Part shown: positions 39,840-50,032 of the stretch, one piece after another
How the letters are laid out: the number at the start of each line of letters is the position of its first letter
How positions within the stretch are numbered: the first letter of the stretch is position 1
Source: Prorocentrum cordatum
Lineage: Eukaryota; Sar; Dinophyceae; Prorocentrales; Prorocentraceae
Assembly: GCA_963575745.1 (NCBI GenBank)
Contig: CAUYUJ010012625.1
Location: 173,501 to 237,500, forward strand
Direction of reading: 5' to 3'
Length of the DNA: 64,000 nt
Notes under the pieces: model-generated
What the model was told of the DNA's origin: nothing
The model's input: only the letters and a program-made list of their open reading frames with translations
The model's database searches: none
Position numbers and translations under genes: made by a program

Positions 39840-42000
39840 GTTAATCCACCATCACGCGCCGGGCAATTCAGGCGTGGTATAATGCCAAAATTCTGTCTGG
39901 TAGCGTTTACGTAACCCCTCTAGGCCACCTCCATTCGAACGACGCTTGGCGCATGGAGATTCCAGGTGGACCTCAGGGTCAAAGCGGGTTCAAATTTTCT
40001 TAATGCGGCTGCAACCTGCGAGCGACTTCGATGTCAGCGGCGAGAAAATCTGCAACGTGATGTGTTACGCACGTGTTTGCGACTTGCCGCCCACTCTGTG
40101 TACACTTGTTATAAATATTGTTTTTGTTTGTTTCCGCGTTTTGTTGGGGCATGACACTTATAGGATCCACGCACGTATGATTAACATGCGCCTACTGTTA
40201 TCCAGTATGTACGCCAATGTCCTGTTTGGTGATGTGTAAGCGTTTTGTGTGGCTGACGTACGTGATACGCACACTGATGCCATTGGTGCGCGTTCGTGGT
40301 GATGTCATGCTTGCAAGTTTGTGGTGTGCCTCACACACGAATCTTAACGCTGTATCGTACTACTGTGAATGGCTGATGTGAAACAGTGGTGGATGATATG
40401 GTTGCCTGCGTGTATTGCTGTATTGGATGTGCGTGCAACTTTGGTCTGTCTTTCTGCAATAACATATAATCGCATGTCTTTGCTTTAGATAGCAAGTGCT
40501 GGAATGGATCAGGGTACGAATCATAATGTGCTTGATGTGTTGTAAACTGATGGCCCAACAAAGCGCACACATGCCATGTCCGATTGTCAGAGTTCGAAAA
40601 GACTACTGTGTCGCGCCGTGCCGTTGCGCGCGTGCTTCGGGACACTGCGAAACAGTGGCCGCGTTGCGCCGTGCCCCTGAAATGGCCTGACGCGGGCTCT
40701 AGCTCAGCGTGCTAAGCCGTGTCTGGGTCTGCAAGCGCAAGGAAAATGTAGTGCAATGCCGCGCCTGCGTTCCAAAACCCACAAGAATTCCCCAGTCGCG
40801 CCGCACGTAGATTTCATCATGCGGAAAATGCGGCGCCGTGCCATGCCTGAGTGACATCAGCATGCGGGGAACTGCCATGCCGTGTCGACCGTGTGGATGG
40901 ACATGCAGAATGGGTGTTTGAGGTCACGATGCTGGCGCAGTGTCTGTACCATTTGAATACGTTACTCATGCGTGGACGATGCGCCTCCCTGACGCACGGC
41001 GTTGCTTTCAGCGCTCAGTGTTGTGATGTTGACCCATGCGCGGCACATCGTAATGCATACATGTTTTGACGCTGATGGTTGACGTATGCACGTGATGCAT
41101 GATGTCGGCTTGCGCTCGTGAATTATATTCTGGCCGCGTGACCGTCGCACCTGGTCATGATGAGTACGAGAATGGATGGTACTGGTGCGCGCTAATTGCG
41201 GCGTGACTGAAATTATTACGCAGACCGAACAATTTCCTCTTGAACCCCGAATGTCGAAAGCGACGTGCTGTTTAGGTAAGCGGATACACGTCGCGCTCTC
41301 ATCGGGTTTGGGCATGCCATATGTTATGAGAGGAGATGCGGGAGTTGGCCGGGCCCGCTGTGGCGTTCGAGCAACCTTATGTTATGGGAGGGTTTTCGGG
41401 AGATGGCCACGCTCCGTGTGGCGCTCGAACAACCACTATGGGAGAAGTGGAGGGAGGTGGCCCGGCCCGCTGTGGTGCTCGATCTTCCGAGCTTCACACT
41501 TTGCTCTCGTGTCCTCTTGCTCCCCATCATCCCTCCTCTTCCCACCTCCTCACTCATCCCCCAAACTCCTCCTCTCTCCTCTTACCTCCTTCCGCATCCC
41601 TCCTCCCCCCTCCTCCTCCTCCTCCCTTCTCTTCCTCCCCCCCAACCTCCTCCCTGATTGTTCCTCCTCTCTCTTCCCTCCTCCCGTCCCTTCTCCCCTC
41701 CTCCCCCGTCCTCGTGCCTCCTCCCTCCTCCTTCCTTTTCCGTCCTGGGAAGACCCCCCTCCCCCGTAGAAACATAGCTTTGGTCAGCAGATCCACAATT
41801 CAGTGAATAGCATGATGCTTCACGTGCAGTGCCCCGGGGATCCCATATCCCTGGGGTCCGGGATTAAAACTTCTACGTTATATGCATCCCCGGAAATAAA
41901 ATAAAATGGATCCATTGGTTGTTCACGCACGCGGGAAATTGGATCCGCGCAAAACGCACATAGGATCCACCACACTGTCGCACACCCGAAAAAAAATCAA
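39840..42000. other. Stretch without recognised gene (likely intron)
   Basis: Less GC-rich than average, with many TGCG/GCGTG words but no regular repeat. A pyrimidine-rich (CTCCTC/CCTCC) tract lies at 41530-41755 and several TGGATCCAT/GGATCC words at 41910-42010. It separates two Gln-rich coding segments on the minus strand, so it may be one long intron. Confidence 0.35.
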
Positions 42001-42102
42001 ACTGGATCCATCGGTGTCCTCATACTCTTAATCCAAGAAGAAAACACTTTCGGCCTGGGGATGTATGGTGTTGCTACTGTGTTGAGTGGAAACGAAACAA
42101 AA

Positions 42103-42220
42103 TCACGCCCCGCGCGAATTTCTTGGATCCGCGCTGGGCCCAGAGCGCGCCAGGGGCAGCGCCGGAGGCGCCGCCAGGGGGGACCCAGCGCGGATCCAAG
42201 AAATCCAAGCGGAGCGCGAA
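42103..42220. mobile_element. TIR element family F, copy 2
   Basis: About 118 bp. AATTTCTTGGATCCGCGCTG at the left pairs with CAGCGCGGATCCAAGAAATC at the right. The core AGCGCGCCAGGGGCAGCGCC and GGAGGCGCCGCC equals that of the copy at 33486-33600. It lies between eIF4G-like coding segments. Confidence 0.75.
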
Positions 42221-42598
42221 ACAAATACGTTTGTGGCGTTCTTCTTCTGCTCTGAGTGTGCGCTCCAGGTGTGTACAAATGCTGCCACGTGTTGGGTTGG
42301 TGTGGCCGAGATGCGCTCTGCGAGCCTGCCCCTGGAGTACGAGACGGATGCAGGACGGCCAGCGAAAGGACTTCCAAGAAGACACCAAAAGGCCCCAAGG
42401 TGTCGACACGGGGGTCGCCATCTAAACTATGTATGTTCTTCGTCGGCGCCGAAGCAGAGGCAGTCCGCTCCAGCTTGTGGCTAATCGGGGCAAGCGAAAT
42501 GCGGATTGTCCGGCGTGCAATCGGAAGGAAAGAAGACGAGACGAAACTAGAAGTATGGGGTCTTCTGTAAAAGGATACGGGGTGTGATGGTGGCGGGC

Positions 42599-42722
42599 GC
42601 ACCGATATGTAAAGATATCCCTTCCCTGCGCATGCGCCGCCGAATCCAGTCGTGGCGACGCGAGCCTCCCGAAAAGCCCAGAAAAGAGGACAACAATTGC
42701 GGAAAAGTAGCGGTATCGGTGC
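42599..42722. mobile_element. TIR element family G, copy 3
   Basis: 124 bp; ends GCACCGATA and TATCGGTGC. Internal GAATCCAGTCGTGGCGACG and CCCGAAAAGCCCAG match the family G copies at 28302 and in the 39-kb intron. A (CT)n run follows at 42727-42746. Confidence 0.6.
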
Positions 42723-42797
42723 ATGGTCTCTCTCTCTCTCTTTCTCTCACCGCCTGGGCGGTGCCCGGTGCGCCGCCGCGCAGCATGCTTTGAGTGG

Positions 42798-42990
42798 GGA
42801 CCGACCGTCCGGGCATTCCTATAGTGCTACCACGACATGTTCTTAGAACCCAAAAACGTTTAAGAACCAAAACGATGTTCTTAGAGCATAAGCCCGATGG
42901 GTTAGAACAAGGCAGTCCCAGCCAGAAATGTTCTGAGAACATGTCGTGGAAACCACACCAGGGTCTTAGAACATGGTTCGCTGGGACGAT
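42798..42990. mobile_element. TIR element family B (GTTCTTAGAAC), copy 1
   Basis: Starts GGGACCGACCGTCCGGGCAT and contains several GTTCT(T/G)AGAAC palindromes, with an inner inverted pair CCACGACATGTTCTTAGAAC / GTTCTGAGAACATGTCGTGG. A collinear copy lies at 62788-62998. It abuts the 3' end of the 43-kb coding segment. Confidence 0.7.
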
Positions 42991-43004
42991 CGGCGAGCCG
43001 GGAC

Positions 43005-43511
43005 GCTTCGCCACTGCTTGAGCACTGGCACAGCGGCGGAGCGTGCCCCAGGCAGCTGGCTGATCTTGAGAGCCTTGCTCCCGGGCGTTCGCGCCGCATT
43101 GCTGGGAGAGGAGGCCGGCGTGGCCTGCTTCTCGCGGGCGGCCTGCGGAGGCCCGGCGGCCATCTGCCCCCAGCTGGCCTGCTGGCCCGGGTCCGGCGCC
43201 GGCTCGATGGGCTGTGCCGCCTGCTGCTGCTGCTGCGGCACCATCGCCATCATCATCATCTGGTGCTGCTGCCCGACCATCTGGCCCTGCTGGCCGGCCT
43301 GCATCATGCCCGGCTGCATGTTGTGGGCCATCTGCATGCCCATGCCCCCCATGCTGGAGCTGTCGCCCTGGTCGGAGTACCCATACCCCGACTGGCTCGG
43401 CACGAAGCCCGCCATGGCCTGCTGGTCAAAGCCCGCCTGCGAATTCATGCCCACCTCACCTCCCTGCACATACTGGTTCGAGGGCACGGCCATGTAGTAG
43501 TACACTACTGG
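43005..43511 (-). CDS. EIF4G: Probable eIF4G 5' exon, Met/Gln/Gly-rich
   Basis: The frame is open from an acceptor-like CAGCAG at 43512 (PVVYYYMAVPSNQYVQGGEV). It continues through Met/Gln-rich sequence (MQAGQQGQMVGQQHQMM) to KALKISQLPGARSAA near 43050. The VVYYYMAVPSNQY stretch before the ATG also looks coding, so the ATG at 43493 is not necessarily the start. The Met/Gln/Pro-rich style fits the disordered N-terminus of eIF4G, and KALKIS parallels the basic patches of the later exons, but this could be a separate gene. The 3' border is unclear; a shared word (CTCAAGCAGTGGCGAAGCGT) also occurs at 63225-63206. Confidence 0.5.
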
Positions 43512-43829
43512 CTGCTGGTCGGAGGAGGGCCAATTGAGACAACGGCGGCTCTCCAACACGGTCCAACTCCGCTCAGAACGGTCCCCGGATCCTGTCCCGG
43601 CCAGGGTCCAGCCTGACCCGTTCTCCAACGCGGATCCCACGGCGGAGTCGAGACGCCCTCGGGGAGCAACGAGGTAACAAGCATTTCGCTCCGAGCGATC
43701 CGCACCCGAGAACGCGAGGCGGAATCCCCAAGGTGCACCGGCACACTCTGGGCCTGACGGCCACGAGAAATCAGGGTATGCGTGGCCGTTCAAAGGGCTT
43801 CGGCCCTAAGAAAACAGAGCTAGGATCGG

Positions 43830-43945
43830 GATAAATCGCTCCAGAGCGTTCCGGAGCGCTCTCAGAGCGTTCCGGAACGCTCTGGAGCGGCCGCGGCGCC
43901 CAATACATCCTCCAAGCCCGCCGATTCTCAGAGATTTCGAGTTAT
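43830..43945. repeat. Palindromic repeat R4, copy 3
   Basis: CAGAGCGTTCCGGAGCGCTC, CAGAGCGTTCCGGAACGCTC and GCGGCCGCGGCGCCC, then GATTCTCAGAGATTTCG: the 5850-5955 blocks in opposite order. It lies upstream of the 43-kb exon, probably in an intron. Confidence 0.6.
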
Positions 43946-43983
43946 CCCGATCCGATTTTGTCCCGATCTTCGCGTCGTTTTAC

Positions 43984-44105
43984 CTAACAGCCAGCAGCTC
44001 CCATCCCGTCGGGCGGGGCACCCGCCAAGAGAAGGGCCGCAGGTGTCCCGAGACTCGCCCTCCTCCGGTGCTGCCCCGCCTGCCCAGCGCCGGTGGCCAT
44101 CGCCG
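43984..44105 (-). CDS. Possible first coding exon (unknown, Ala/Gly-rich)
   Basis: Minus-strand frame from an ATG at about 44102 (MATGAGQAGQHRRRASLGTP) towards TGTTAG|GTAAAACG, a good AG|GT donor at 43989/43988. It lies between SL-like relics at 44.7 kb and the 43-kb exon. The joined reading frame to the 43-kb exon is not resolved, so this may be untranslated leader or unrelated. Confidence 0.2.
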
Positions 44106-44143
44106 CCACCGCCTCGAGGCCCCAACGTATATGACTACCTACC

Positions 44144-44290
44144 AGACCACCCCAACCCAACCTGAAGACCCGAATTTCGGGTTGGGGGGGTAAGGGTTCC
44201 ACATGTGGTCTCTTCGACGTTTCCCGACCCCTCCCCACTGGAACTCGAGGGTAACCCTGAGCCTTCGGGTTGGGTTGGGGTGGTTTGGCG
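44144..44290. mobile_element. TIR element family D (ACCACCCCAACCCAACC)
   Basis: About 147 bp; left end CCAGACCACCCCAACCCAAC, right end GTTGGGTTGGGGTGGTTTGG, inverted. A second inner hairpin (CCCGAATTTCGGG) lies near the left arm. It sits directly beside a family C copy, so two elements are nested or adjacent in the same probable intron. Confidence 0.7.
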
Positions 44291-44297
44291 GGCGGTG

Positions 44298-44425
44298 AGT
44301 ATATGAAGGGGCCCTGGGACACACAAATAAATACACACAAATAACAGGATTCCCCATATTATTTCCCATATTTTCGGGGCTTCTGTCTTCTCCCCCACTT
44401 CCCATATCTTCCCACATCTTCGGGG
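44298..44425. mobile_element. Repeat element family C, copy 2
   Basis: On the minus strand GAAGATGTGGGAAGATATGG, GAAGACAGAAGCCCCG, GGGGAATCCTGTTATTTGTG and GTGTCCCAGGGCCCCTTCAT; closely matches 59952-60088 and, less closely, 33823-33952. Confidence 0.7.
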
Positions 44426-44447
44426 GAATCGCCGACGCCTCCTGAGT

Positions 44448-44585
44448 ATGGGGAGGAGGAGGAGGAGGAGGAGGAGGAGGAGGAGGAGGAGAAGGAGGAG
44501 AGGAGGAGGAGGAGGAGGAGGAGGAGGAGGAGGGAGGAGGAGAGGAGGAGGAGGTAGGAGGAGGAGGAGGAGGATGAGGAGGCCT
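44448..44585. repeat. (GGA)n microsatellite
   Basis: GGAGGA repeats over 135 bp. A (CCT)n tract lies at 44700-44822, so the two could pair as inverted arms around about 115 bp. Confidence 0.9.
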
Positions 44586-44682
44586 TCCGTTTTGTGTTTG
44601 TTTTCCCTCCCGAGTATGGCTGACTTGTACGGCGCCCGCCCCCCCGCGCGACGCTCGGCCGGCGCGGCAGCCTGGGCAGCTC

Positions 44683-44701
44683 TCGTGCCAAAACGGCTTC
44701 C
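44683..44701 (-). other. Probable spliced-leader relic
   Basis: Minus strand GAAGCCGTTTTGGCACGAG matches the dinoflagellate SL core GTAGCCATTTTGGCTCAAG at 15 of 19 positions and carries the same A-to-G change as the relic at 63983-64000. It lies 5' of, and on the same strand as, the eIF4G-like exons. A third, weaker match (CAGCCGTTTTGGCAC) is at 44956-44970. Confidence 0.45.
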
Positions 44702-44822
44702 CTCCTCCTCCTCCTCCTCCTCCTCCTCCTACCTTCCTCCTCCTCCTCCTCCTCCTCCTCCTCCTCCCTCCTCCTCCTCCTCCTCCTCCTCCTCCTCCTC
44801 CTCCTCCTCCTCCTCCTCCTCA
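44700..44822. repeat. (CCT)n microsatellite
   Basis: TCCTCC repeats with a single short interruption near 44730-44738. Confidence 0.9.
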
Positions 44823-44831
44823 TCGCCTCCA

Positions 44832-44882
44832 TGCGCCATCGCCCAAGAGTTGCCAAAACTCTTGGCAACTCTTGGGCGATGG
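44832..44882. repeat. Perfect hairpin beside CGATGGCGCAGGGG repeats
   Basis: CGCCATCGCCCAAGAGTTGC pairs exactly with GCAACTCTTGGGCGATGGCG across a loop of about 10 bp. Three tandem 14-bp units CGATGGCGCAGGGG follow to 44925, growing from the hairpin's end. Confidence 0.8.
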
Positions 44883-45049
44883 CGCAGGGGCGATGGCGCA
44901 GGGGCGATGGCGCAGGGGCGACGGCGCCTGGTGGACGATGGCGCAGGACTTCGGGATGTGCCAAAACGGCTGGCGCATGGACGATGGTGGAATCTTCGTG
45001 GGAGAGATGACGGGCCATTCAGCCAGATCCAGCAGCCGCGAAACCAAGT

Positions 45050-45210
45050 TCGCCGAGATCGAGCCCAAGACTAGGCCCGATTGAACCAGAATGAACAGAA
45101 TTTGAAAGAATCAGACAGGAATGTGCCGAATTGGGCCCATTTTCGACCACGGGTATGCCAGCGCGGATGCTGGATGTGACCTCCCAAGAATTGCACCCTA
45201 ACACGGGTGC
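45050..45210. repeat. Dispersed repeat R3, copy 2 (diverged)
   Basis: GGCCCGATTGAACC ... GATGTGACCTCCCAAGAATT then GCACCC parallels the 63-kb copy. A degraded R4 copy (CGCCGCGGCCGCTCC, GACGCTCCGAACGCG) follows at 45285-45365. 45370-45600 shows no recognised gene, and an ACATATACAC microsatellite lies at 45600-45655. Confidence 0.4.
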
Positions 45211-46052
45211 CCGTCAAGAAAAAATGAGAATACATCCCAGATCTGATACATCGAAAACCTCTGACAACCAACCCGCGGGTCTAGAGAATGTACAGCGCGC
45301 CGCGGCCGCTCCATATAGTTCAAAGACGCTCCGAACGCGTTTTGGAACATCGTGGAACGATGTATCCTCATCCGAGGCCTGCCTGATACCGTCCCTGGCG
45401 CCCCCGCCTTTAAGCTCAACGAAAGACGCCTGACGGCCCTAGACGACCGCAGGCAACGCCAGAAACGGTCTGAACATGAACAAAGTCTTGCCAATAAAGG
45501 CGACGCGCCCACAGACGGCCGCTGGACCCCCAAAGGTGGCCACTAGTCCTGCCATTGGCGGCTCCAACATCTATAGACACAAGATTATATCTGAATGCAC
45601 AGGCACATCTACATAGATGTATACATATGCACACATACATATACACATATAGGTTCGTGTGTGCATAAATATGCGCCTGTACATTTGAGTCGGGCGCGAA
45701 AGGTCTGCTACATCCTCGGTGATCCAAGAACCTCTCAATACGCGACTGAATTCAGCCAGCCCCCTTCCATGGCCATCAGTCTGCGAGGCTTAGATTTGCT
45801 GCTCCCTGCGCCAGTTCCAACTTCCATTGTTACAATATTCCTTTTTGCTTCCTGCTGTAAATTGTTACTGTCCTCGCGAGGGGGGGGAGCTGGCAACCAC
45901 CCTGGAAAAATACATGACGTTCGCATTCTCGACGCAATAATCCCTCGTAGGTTAACCCAATGCGGGCGATACTAATCACCCTGAGATAAGAAAGTCTGGG
46001 GTCTGGCGGGGATCATCAAGAATTTTCCCGGGGAAGGTGATGTTAGTTAGAA

Positions 46053-46182
<130 letters not shown>

Positions 46183-46569
46183 TGGTGATCCTGGCGCCGT
46201 CCTTGCAGGGGAGGCACTTGGCGAACGCTTGGGAAAACAACATCAAATCGGTTCCCATGGCCCTGCCACACGTTCCTGAGTCGGGAACGGCTGAGAAAGT
46301 GAGAATCCTATGGCCCTGCCGCACGTTCGTGACTTGGACACACTGAACTGGTGAGAATCCCAGCCAGCCCTGCCACACGCTCGTGATTGTGGAAGCTGAT
46401 ATGGTGAGACCGCCATGGCCATGCTCAGCGTTTTTAATGCTGTTGCCAGTCAACATTAAATTATACCAACTTCGATTCGCAACTTCCCCCGTGGATTATC
46501 ATGTTCGGACTCTGCGCCCCTCTCCACAATTAAATCCATTGAACGGGGTTAGGATGATTTATTATCGCC

Positions 46570-46955
46570 CGCGCGTGGTTACGCTGTATTCGCGCCCCCG
46601 AGGCCAAAATTCCTCGCAATTTATTGTGTATTCGCGTCCTAGAAGCCACGACCCCTCGAAACATACACCGTTGTCACGCTCCTGAGGTCACGATCCCTCG
46701 TAAATGAATCCGCGTTCTCACATCTGGGGCCAAGATTCCTTGCAAAGTACACCACAGTCACACACCCGAGGCTACGATCCCTTGTGAATTACGCCACGCT
46801 CGCGCCCCCGAGGCCACGATCTCATGTAAATTACACAACATTCGCGCCCCCGAGGCCACGATCCCGCGTACATTACGCCACATTCGCGCCCCCGAGGCCA
46901 CGATCCTTGTAAATCGCACCACGTTCGCGCCCTCGATGCTACGATCTCCGACTAG
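46570..46955. repeat. 43-bp minisatellite inside the foldback
   Basis: About nine units built on TTCGCGCCCCCGAGGCCACG, ATCCCTCGTAAATTAC, ACCA. The units near 46800-46910 are the most alike and the left ones are diverged, so recent amplification is on the right. Confidence 0.75.
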
Positions 46956-47889
46956 AGGTCCTAAGAGGCGGCGCCCAAGACGCGCCCAGTAGGCCTCCAC
47001 GAAGCCCAAAAGATAAACCTGTGCCCCGGATAATAAATCATCCCCCCTTAACCCCATCTATTTTTGCAATCCCCGTTCAATAGGATTGAATTGTGGAGAG
47101 GGGCGCGGAGGCCGAACTTGATAATCGACGGGGGAAGTTGCGAATCGAAATTGCTATCATCTCATGTTGACTAGCAACAGCGCTGAGCACGGCCATGGTG
47201 GTCTGAGCACAACAGCTTCCGCAATCACGAGCGTGTGGCAGGGCTGTGGGATTCTCACCAGTTGGGCAAGAGAGGTTTCTTGGCCAGAAGCGCCAAGGAC
47301 CGCCCTTGCGCAGGCAAGATGTAGCCACGAACCTCGAGATCTCTCGAGTCAGTCTTGTACCGAGATCTACAAGGTCAGTCTACACGAGCGCCCAGGATCA
47401 CCATCATCATCATCATCAGCATCATCAGCATCGTAATCATCATAATCTATAACTAAAATAACCTTCCCCAGGAAAGTCATTGCTTTTCCCCGCCAGACCC
47501 CCGAACTTTATTATCCCCTGGTGATGGTTATCCGGGGCACAGGGTTACCCCACGAGGGCCTCTCAGGCCGTCCTAGACGCTGCTAAGACAAAAACAAAAA
47601 TGCTAACCATATACGACACGATCTTCGTCTCTTGGGGCCGTATTGGGGGGGGTCCTCTGGGAGCCGTCCTGGGCCGTCTTGGCGGTCTCTTGCGCCGTCC
47701 AGAGTCTTGGACTCCCTTGGAACTCTCCGGGCAGGCTACGGGGAAGCCCCAAGAGGGGGGACCCTTCGGTGACTCTGGGTAACCCCAGGGCCTGAGGAAC
47801 CAACTGCAAGTCTAACATGCTCGCCACACGAACCCTCAAAATATTTAGAACTGCGAGGAATGGAAACGTTTCAAAGCACGTCAATTCAG

Positions 47890-48425
47890 CGATGGGCAGT
47901 GGTAGTGCTGACGATTTCAATGGTGATGACGTTGTGCCAGGGGCTGAGTTGCACTGCTCTGCGATGCGCCGCGCCGCACAGTGGCGTACCAGGGGACGCG
48001 CCACGGAACGTGCCATTGGACGTGCCAGGGAGCGTGCCAATGCGCCGCGCGATGTGCCAGGGGGACGCGCCACGGAACGTGCCAGGAGGACGCGCCACCG
48101 AAAGGGCCAGGGGACGTGCCCGGGGACATGCCAAGGGACGTGCCAGGGGACGCGTCGCGCGACGTGCCCAGGGGATGCGCCGGGGAACGTACCAGGTATC
48201 AATGGTGATGCTACTGTGCCGGGGACTGTGTTGTGCTTCTCTGCGCTGTGACGCGCCGGGAAATGAGGTGCCAAAGGACGCGACACGCGCCACGGAACGT
48301 GCCAGCGGACGTGCCAGGGGACGTGCCAGGGGACGCGTCGCGCGACGTGCCCGGGGGAGGCGCCAGGGAACGTGCCAGGTATCGAGGGTGATGCTACTGT
48401 GCGGGGGGCTGTGTTGCCCTCAGCC
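47890..48425. repeat. Nested tandem repeat: GGGGACGTGCCA units inside larger units
   Basis: 12-bp units (GGGGACGTGCCA, GGGGACGCGCCA, CGGAACGTGCCA) are repeated within larger units that each begin CAATGGTGATG(C/A)... and contain GTGCC(A/G)GGG(G/A)CTG(A/T)GTTG, at about 47919, 48198 and 48384. 47530-47890 shows only an 11-bp-motif fragment in reverse orientation. Confidence 0.6.
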
Positions 48426-50032
48426 CCACAACCAGGCACGGTGGCAGAATGGGCCAAAGGCCACAAGGATCCGCCGCCCCCTGTCGATTCATCGCAGGGG
48501 TGCCTGGCGTGCTGAATCCTCTCGGTTTTGGTTTTGGTTCTTTTTCCAAAAGGACTCCCCCTGGGGCTTCGGCCCGTCCCGCCGGCCACCCGGAAACTGC
48601 ATCAGTCAATGCCTGAAACGGCCGTTTCGCTCGGGATATCCTCAAAAAATCGCGAAGATGGCCCAAGATGGCCTCTAAGTCCGCCCAAGATGGGCCAAGA
48701 CGGTCTCCAAGACGGCCCAAGAGTCCAAGACGGCCCAAGAGGCCCCCCAGAAGCCTCCCAGACGGCCCAAGAGGCCTTCAAGAGGTCCTCCAGAAAGGCC
48801 CGACGAGGCCGAAGTCATTGATTTTTCTTAAGTTTTCGAATGATTTCGGAATTTGCCTCTCCTCGGCATTCCGACGGCTCAAGACGGCCCAAGAGGCCCC
48901 CAAGATCGCCCAAGAGGCCCCCAAGAGGGCCCCATGACGGCCCAAATGGCCTCCAATACGGCTCCAAGAGGGCCCCAAGATGGCCCAAGAGGCCTTCAAC
49001 ACGCCCAAGATGGCCTCCAAGACGCCCAAGATGGCCTCCAAGACGGCCCCGAGGTGACCCAAGAGGGCCCCCAGTCGGCCTAGAAAGGCCCCCAAGACGG
49101 CTCCCGACGGCGTCAGATGCGCCAGGAACCCACCAAGATGGCCGAAGTTGGCTCGAAGCTGGCCCAAGACGGCCCAAGAGGCCCCCAAGAGGGCCTCCAG
49201 GAAGGCCAAAAAAACATGGATGGTCTTAAGGTTTTTGACGGAATTTGACATTCCCTTCTTTTCGGCCTTCCGACGGCCCGAGACGGCCCAAGAGCCCCCA
49301 CAGATCGCCGAAAGATCACACAAGAGGCCTCCAAGATGGCCTCAGAACGGCCCCAAGAAGGCCCCAAGACGGCCCCAAGAGGCCCCCAAGACGGCACAGG
49401 AGGCCTTTAAGACGCCCAAGATGGTCTCCAAGACGGCCCTGGAACATTCCAAGAGGGCCCCAAGTCGGCCCATAGAGGCCCCCAAACGGCTTCCGACGGC
49501 GTCAGACGGACCAGGAGCCCACCAAGACGGCCGATCATGGCCCTAAGATGGCCCAAGACGGCCCAAGAGGCCTCCAAGAGGGTCTCCATGAAGGCCCGAA
49601 AAGGCCAAAATCATTGATTTCCCATGGGTGTTTGAAGGATTGTGGTAGTTGTGTTTTTCTGCCTTCCGACGGCCCGAGACGGCCCAAGTGCCCCCAACGA
49701 TCGCCCAAGAGGCCCAAGACACGGCCCCAAGAGGCCCCCAAGACGGCCCAAGAGGTCTCCAAGACGCTCAAGATGGCCTCCAAGACGGTCCAAGAGCCCT
49801 CCAAGACGTCCTCCAAGAAGGCCAGAAAAGTGTCAAAATGGCATCCAAACGGCCTAGATGATCTTCAAGATGCCCACGTGTTCCCCGAAGGCTTTCCAAA
49901 CCGATTCGGGGAACACATGGTCCGATAGCTTGGCAGGTCTGGCCTCAACGTTCGGCCACATAGGCGCTTCCACAAAGGCAGGGGGCGGCGGTGATTCGCC
50001 GTAGGCGTCTTCGATAACGCCAACGTTCCAAT
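48425..50032. repeat. 11-bp composite, block 4, with ~398-bp higher-order units
   Basis: Start module CCAGGCACGGTGGCAGAATG at 48433, as at 19955. Then 11-bp motif arrays interrupted by a conserved spacer ending TTCCGACGGC at 48869, 49268 and 49664 (spacing 399 and 396). The spacers share GTCATTGATTT or GGTTTTTGACGG-like sequence and (C/T)TTTTCGGC before TTCCGACG. It closes with the end module GGGGAACACATGGTCCGATA (49868-50032). Start, body and end modules in the same order as block 1 define one composite repeat family. Confidence 0.8.

Noticed and set aside
40688-40775. tRNA-like sequence (CTAGCTCAGCGTGCTAAGC resembles an A box)
   Set aside because: No convincing T-loop box (only GCGTTCCAAAACC) at the right distance and no acceptor-stem pairing was seen.
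43651-43680. Third copy of the 78-bp repeat (GGGGAGCAACGAGG)
   Set aside because: Only about 11 bases match the start of the repeat and the remainder is unrelated.
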